This document shows positions 61,106-64,000 of a stretch of 64,000 nucleotides of DNA, piece after piece. Origin of the DNA: Stutzerimonas nitrititolerans (lineage in GTDB: Bacteria; Pseudomonadota; Gammaproteobacteria; Pseudomonadales; Pseudomonadaceae). Where the stretch lies: NCBI RefSeq assembly GCF_003696285.1, contig NZ_RFFL01000007.1, positions 62,001 to 126,000 of the forward strand, given 5' to 3'. The notes beneath the pieces were generated by a model. It was not told the origin of the DNA and did not search any database. It saw only the letters and a list, made by a program, of their open reading frames with translations. Position 1 is the first letter of the stretch; each line of letters begins with the position of its first letter. Position numbers and translations under genes: made by a program.

Positions 61106-61942
61106 ATGAATGAAGCTCAGCTGACGGCGTTGGCAACCGTGCTTTTAGTTCTCGTGGGCGGCGCGCAAGTTGGTATTCTTTTGGGACAGCGGCAACAACA
61201 ACGGCTCGACTGGGCAGAGATGTATCGACGCAGGTGGATTGAGCTAAAGGGAGATTGGGCAACGGTAGTGTTTCTTGGACGACGAGCTTCTGATTACTAC
61301 CAAGTAGCCCATCATGAAGACTTGCAACGCCTTCGCGAGGCGACGCAGGCCACTTCCAATAGCGTAGCCTCATCGTGGGCTCAAGCATCGGTACGTAATA
61401 TTTGCGGGATGCTAAGCGACCTCTGCTCCCGGGTACTCCAAGGTCATATTCAAGTACAAGACGTCTATCCGATCTTTGGAAGTGAACTGCTCAGGCAGGG
61501 AGCTCCGTTACGAGTGCTCCTTGATGGGAACTCAAGTCATTTGCAAGCTTACGGAAGGTTGGGACCGACAGAAGAAGAGAAGCGTCACGATATTCTTCGC
61601 AGAGAGATGACGACGTGGCTCGTTTGTCACGATGGAATACGAAGACGCTGTTTGATCATGATTGATTTACTTTGGGCCGAGGCAGCGAGGCTTGAAGATC
61701 TTCCTCCTTATGAATTAATACAAGCCGCCAATATTAAGAAGGGAACTGGTCATCTAAATCGGGCTAGGCTTCGCACGGAAGCGTTTAGGTTAAATCGGTG
61801 GTGGTCTTGGAGGAAGTGTCTTCGATTAGCTAACTATCTGCGTCATTCGGAATGGCGCCACGTTCCTTGGCGGAGAGGGCTAAGCAAAACGCGGCTGAAA
61901 AAGCTCGATGATGCTTGGACGAAGCGATACCTAAACACCTAG
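61106..61942 (+). CDS. Single-TM membrane protein of unknown function downstream of the RT
   Basis: A 278-residue protein that I do not recognise. A membrane helix lies at about residues 6-27 (LTALATVLLVLVGGAQVGIL). The rest is a soluble, helical, strongly basic region rich in Arg and Trp (DWAEMYRRRWIELKGDWATV, RRREMTTW-like REMTTWLVCHDGIRRRCLIM, RWWSWRKCLRLANYL, RRGLSKTRLKKLDDAWTKRY). The ATG at 61106 follows an AAAGG site. It lies 99 bases after the RT in the same direction and shares its low GC, so it may be the RT's partner or effector. It has one TM helix, unlike 2-TM SLATT effectors. Confidence 0.72.
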   Translation: MNEAQLTALATVLLVLVGGAQVGILLGQRQQQRLDWAEMYRRRWIELKGDWATVVFLGRRASDYYQVAHHEDLQRLREATQATSNSVASSWAQASVRNICGMLSDLCSRVLQGHIQVQDVYPIFGSELLRQGAPLRVLLDGNSSHLQAYGRLGPTEEEKRHDILRREMTTWLVCHDGIRRRCLIMIDLLWAEAARLEDLPPYELIQAANIKKGTGHLNRARLRTEAFRLNRWWSWRKCLRLANYLRHSEWRHVPWRRGLSKTRLKKLDDAWTKRYLNT

Positions 61943-61986
61943 GCCTCTGCAAAAGGGGGGAATTGAGCGAGGTAGCCTGGAAGTGA

Positions 61987-62020
61987 CGCGTGGAAAAGGC
62001 TTCGCCGTTTTCCACCCTAC
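61987..62020 (-). repeat. REP unit at the right edge of the RT island
   Basis: On the minus strand it begins GTAGGGTGGAAAACGGCGAA and nearly duplicates the unit at 30508-30540. It marks the return to typical Pseudomonas sequence. Confidence 0.8.
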
Positions 62021-62093
62021 GGTTCTACCAATGCAAATGTTGACAGGCGCCACCAAACGCCCCTTTCAGAAGAGTGAGCGCAATCGTTGCGTA

Positions 62094-62274
62094 AGGGGTT
62101 GAGCCGCATGGATGCGGCGAAAGGTTTAAAGGGCCCAGGATGGCCCTTTAAACCGACCCCTGAAGCGGCGATGCAGCGAACGAACCCGGAGCGAAGCGTA
62201 GGGCCGGATGGCGGGGCACGCGTTTTTGGTTACTTTTGTCGCGACTGACAAAAGTGACCCGCCCAGCAGGGCGG
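62094..62274. repeat. Highly structured intergenic element
   Basis: Several nested hairpins in about 180 bases: AGGGGT/ACCCCT (62094-62099 with 62156-62161) encloses GCCGCAT/ATGCGGC (62103-62118) and a perfect 13-bp stem GGTTTAAAGGGCC/GGCCCTTTAAACC (62123-62154). Further on come ACTTTTGTC/GACAAAAGT (62232-62255) and CCGCCC/GGGCGG (62259-62274). It looks like a known kind of Pseudomonas intergenic repeat. I see no gene in 61943-62324. Confidence 0.6.
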
Positions 62275-62324
62275 AACCAATGTTTCGACCCACCTCGTAA
62301 AACAGCAGCGCCACAAACGCGCAA

Positions 62325-63224
62325 CTACAACTCACACAACCCACCCGGCACCCCCACCACCCAATCCCTCACAGCCTTAATCGTCGGATCATCCCGCCTC
62401 CCCTCCGGATAAACGAGATGAAACGGCTTTCCCTGCATCACCGGCCCAAACGGCTGCACCAACCTCCCCTCCCTCAACTCATCCTCGATCAACTGCCGAC
62501 TCATCAGCGCCACGCCTTGCCCACCGATGGCGGCTGAAATGGCGTGGGTCTCGTCGGAGAAAACCAGCCCGGCGCTGACGTCCAGGCCTGACACGTTGGC
62601 CAGTTTCTGCCAGGCAGACCAATGAATCGGGGCGGACGTCGCGCCTTGGGCGCGGAAGTGGATCAGGGAGTGCTTGGGCAGCTCTGCCACATCATGCAAG
62701 CCAAGCAGCGGGCTGCAGGTCGGGACGAAGGTGTTGTCGAACAGCTTCTCCGCCACCAGCCCTGGCCAGCGGCCGTCGCCATAGCGGACGGCGATATCGG
62801 CCGTGACGCCATCCAGCGCTACCGGTTCGTGGGAGGTGTGAAAGCGCAGATCAATCTCCGGGTGAGAATCGCGCAGCATGCACACCCAGGGCACCAGCCA
62901 GCGGACCGCTATCGCTGGTGTGGTGCTGAGCGTGATCGCCTGGCGGCAGGGCCCCGCACTGAGGCGGTCGACCGTTGTGGCGATGGAGTCGAACGCCGTT
63001 TCCAGCACCTGGTGCAGCTCACGGCCCTGATCGGTCAACTCCAGCTTGCGCGGCTTGCGCAGGAACAGCGCTACGCCGAGCGATTCTTCCAGCAAGCGAA
63101 TCTGGTGGCTGATGGCCGTGGCGGTGACGGAAAGCTCTTCCGCCGCCTGCTTGGCGCTCTCATGGCGGGCGGCCGCTTCGAAGGCGCGCAAGGCGGAAAG
63201 CGAGGGCAAGCGGCGGTTCGCCAT
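62325..63224 (-). CDS. LysR-family regulator, GcvA-like
   Basis: A 299-residue LysR regulator beginning MANRRLPSLSALRAFEAAAR, with the winged helix SAKQAAEELSVTATAISHQI and the GcvA-type effector domain (TTPAIAVRWLVPWVCMLRDS, ADIAVRYGDGRWPGLVAEKL). I chose the ATG at 63224 because the family start is there; the frame is open for 33 more codons. It is divergent from the azoreductase gene and is likely to control it. Confidence 0.88.
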   Translation of the reverse strand: MANRRLPSLSALRAFEAAARHESAKQAAEELSVTATAISHQIRLLEESLGVALFLRKPRKLELTDQGRELHQVLETAFDSIATTVDRLSAGPCRQAITLSTTPAIAVRWLVPWVCMLRDSHPEIDLRFHTSHEPVALDGVTADIAVRYGDGRWPGLVAEKLFDNTFVPTCSPLLGLHDVAELPKHSLIHFRAQGATSAPIHWSAWQKLANVSGLDVSAGLVFSDETHAISAAIGGQGVALMSRQLIEDELREGRLVQPFGPVMQGKPFHLVYPEGRRDDPTIKAVRDWVVGVPGGLCEL

Positions 63225-63311
63225 GGCTGAGTTTTCCTCATCTGTACCCGGAAATAATGATCGTTTGTCGCTTACAGAGCCTAAACCTAGCCTGGGTCTA
63301 CCGCGAATGAC

Positions 63312-63325
63312 AGATGAATTCATCT
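63312..63325. promoter_or_regulatory. Palindrome in the lysR/azoreductase intergenic region
   Basis: AGATGAATTCATCT is a perfect 14-bp palindrome located 16 bases ahead of the azoreductase ATG, next to its GAGGAGA ribosome-binding region. It is a candidate operator or leader hairpin. Confidence 0.45.
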
Positions 63326-63341
63326 ACAGAGGAGACCCACC

Positions 63342-64000
63342 ATGACGCACCTTCTGCACCTCGATGCCAGCGCCCGCCCCGGCCTTGCCGGCAAGGACGC
63401 CCACGGCTCCCACAGCCGCAATCTCAGCCAGCGTTTCGTCAGCCAATGGCTGTCCCGCAATACGCAGGACAGCGTGACCTATCGAGACATAGGCCAGAAC
63501 CCGCCCTCGTTCATCGACCATGACTGGATCGCCTCGGCCTTCACATCGGTAGAGCGCCGTGAGCCGTGGATGAGGAACGCGCTGGCGGAAAGCGACCAAC
63601 TGGTGGATGAGCTGATAGCAGCCGATGTGCTGGTAATCGGGACGCCGCTATACAACTTCAGCATGCCCGCGGCGCTCAAGGCCTGGATCGATCAGGTCGT
63701 GCGTCTGGGCCGGACGGTTGAGGTCGACGAATCCAAACCAATCGATCCCTACGTCCCCTTGCTCGCAGAGCGGCCACGGCATGCGGTCATCCTCACCGCC
63801 AGGGGCGGCGTAGGCTTTGGCGCCGGTGGGGAGATGGCACATATGAACCATCTGGAATCCAGCCTGGCGACAGCGCTTGAGTTTATCGGGATCACTCGCA
63901 TCCACCAGATCGCGATCGAAGGCCAGGAAGTCGGTGGCGAACTGTTGGCTGCCTCGGTGGCCCAGGCGCAACGTCGGGTTGATGTCCTGGTGGCAGAGCT
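63342..64000 (+). CDS. azoR: FMN-dependent NADH-azoreductase (AzoR/AcpD), 3' end outside window
   Basis: A flavodoxin-fold NAD(P)H quinone/azo reductase. From the ATG at 63342 (GAGGAGA site) about 219 codons are visible, reading MTHLLHLDASARPGLAGKDA. The FMN-binding stretches are SHSRNLSQRFVSQWL, VIGTPLYNFSMPAALKAWID and ILTARGGVGFGAGGE. The C-terminal end lies beyond the window; the visible part is near full length for a family of about 200-240 residues. It is divergent from the LysR gene, a common arrangement for quinone-stress enzymes. Confidence 0.88.
   Translation, partial: MTHLLHLDASARPGLAGKDAHGSHSRNLSQRFVSQWLSRNTQDSVTYRDIGQNPPSFIDHDWIASAFTSVERREPWMRNALAESDQLVDELIAADVLVIGTPLYNFSMPAALKAWIDQVVRLGRTVEVDESKPIDPYVPLLAERPRHAVILTARGGVGFGAGGEMAHMNHLESSLATALEFIGITRIHQIAIEGQEVGGELLAASVAQAQRRVDVLVAE

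Noticed and set aside
61106..61942. SLATT-type 2-TM effector
   Set aside because: Only one convincing membrane helix at the N-terminus; the rest is soluble and basic.
62126..62344. 72-codon minus-strand frame MGCVSCSCAFVALLF
   Set aside because: It lies entirely in the structured repeat region and has the look of the spurious proteins that such repeats generate.

Overview
The window looks like a chromosomal segment of a gamma-proteobacterium of the genus Pseudomonas in the broad sense (P. mendocina / P. stutzeri-like relatives fit best). Reasons: high GC and codon use over nearly all of it; the nqr-gap-mfd order; the gacS / cysM / rlmD / relA / mazG neighbourhood; an NrdA with a duplicated ATP-cone; and intergenic spaces full of short REP palindromes. 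This assignment is inference from gene content. No tRNA, rRNA, CRISPR array or classical insertion sequence was seen. The only mobile-element protein is a REP-associated tyrosine transposase (RAYT).

Layout. 1-3.1 kb: start of the Na+-NQR operon on the minus strand (nqrA, nqrB, partial nqrC) with a structured 5' leader. 3.4-11.8 kb: long GAPDH (minus), mfd and a SWIM/SNF2 helicase (plus). 12.8-18.2 kb: an MBL-fold exonuclease and an ATP-dependent DNA ligase, with an AraC regulator and leuA between them. 18.2-18.8 kb: the RAYT gene with REP units beside its 5' end. 18.8-31.3 kb: a urea block with urease (ureDABC, ureEFG, ureJ) followed by the urea ABC transporter (urtABCDE). Three sigma-54 type promoters and two NtrC-like sites indicate nitrogen control. 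31.4-34.9 kb: an Lhr-Core helicase and a metallophosphoesterase, which are the other half of the exonuclease/ligase repair cluster. 35-39.4 kb: an erythromycin-esterase-like protein, a phosphoribosyltransferase, a small Pro-rich protein missed by long-ORF calling, a DUF2058 protein and mazG. 39.6-49 kb: relA, rlmD, cysM, ggt and gacS. 49-54 kb: a TRIC/UPF0126 channel, an ArgP-like regulator, a phosphopantetheinyl transferase and an RstA/RstB-like two-component pair. 54.8-59.4 kb: nrdA and nrdB. 59.4-62.3 kb: a lower-GC island with an unassigned reverse transcriptase and a single-TM membrane protein. 62.3-64 kb: a LysR regulator divergent from a partial azoreductase gene.

How the genes work together. 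UrtABCDE would import urea and the urease set would hydrolyse it to ammonia, under sigma-54/NtrC control. Lhr-Core, phosphoesterase, exonuclease and ligase form a known nucleic-acid repair gene set, here split by about 13 kb that is mostly urea genes. RelA, MazG and GacS belong to stress and global regulation. NrdAB makes deoxynucleotides.

The best candidate for an undescribed system is the reverse transcriptase (about 59444-61006) with its downstream membrane protein (61106-61942). The RT keeps all catalytic motifs (TDxxDFY, QGxPxGP, YVDD), has a long helical C-terminal region like UG/Abi (defence-associated) RTs, is compositionally foreign, and sits directly behind nrdB. A second theme is a dense population of REP palindromes. 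Most of the intact units begin with GTAG. They lie in five of the gaps of the urea block, inside one coding sequence, and over the stop codon of another gene.
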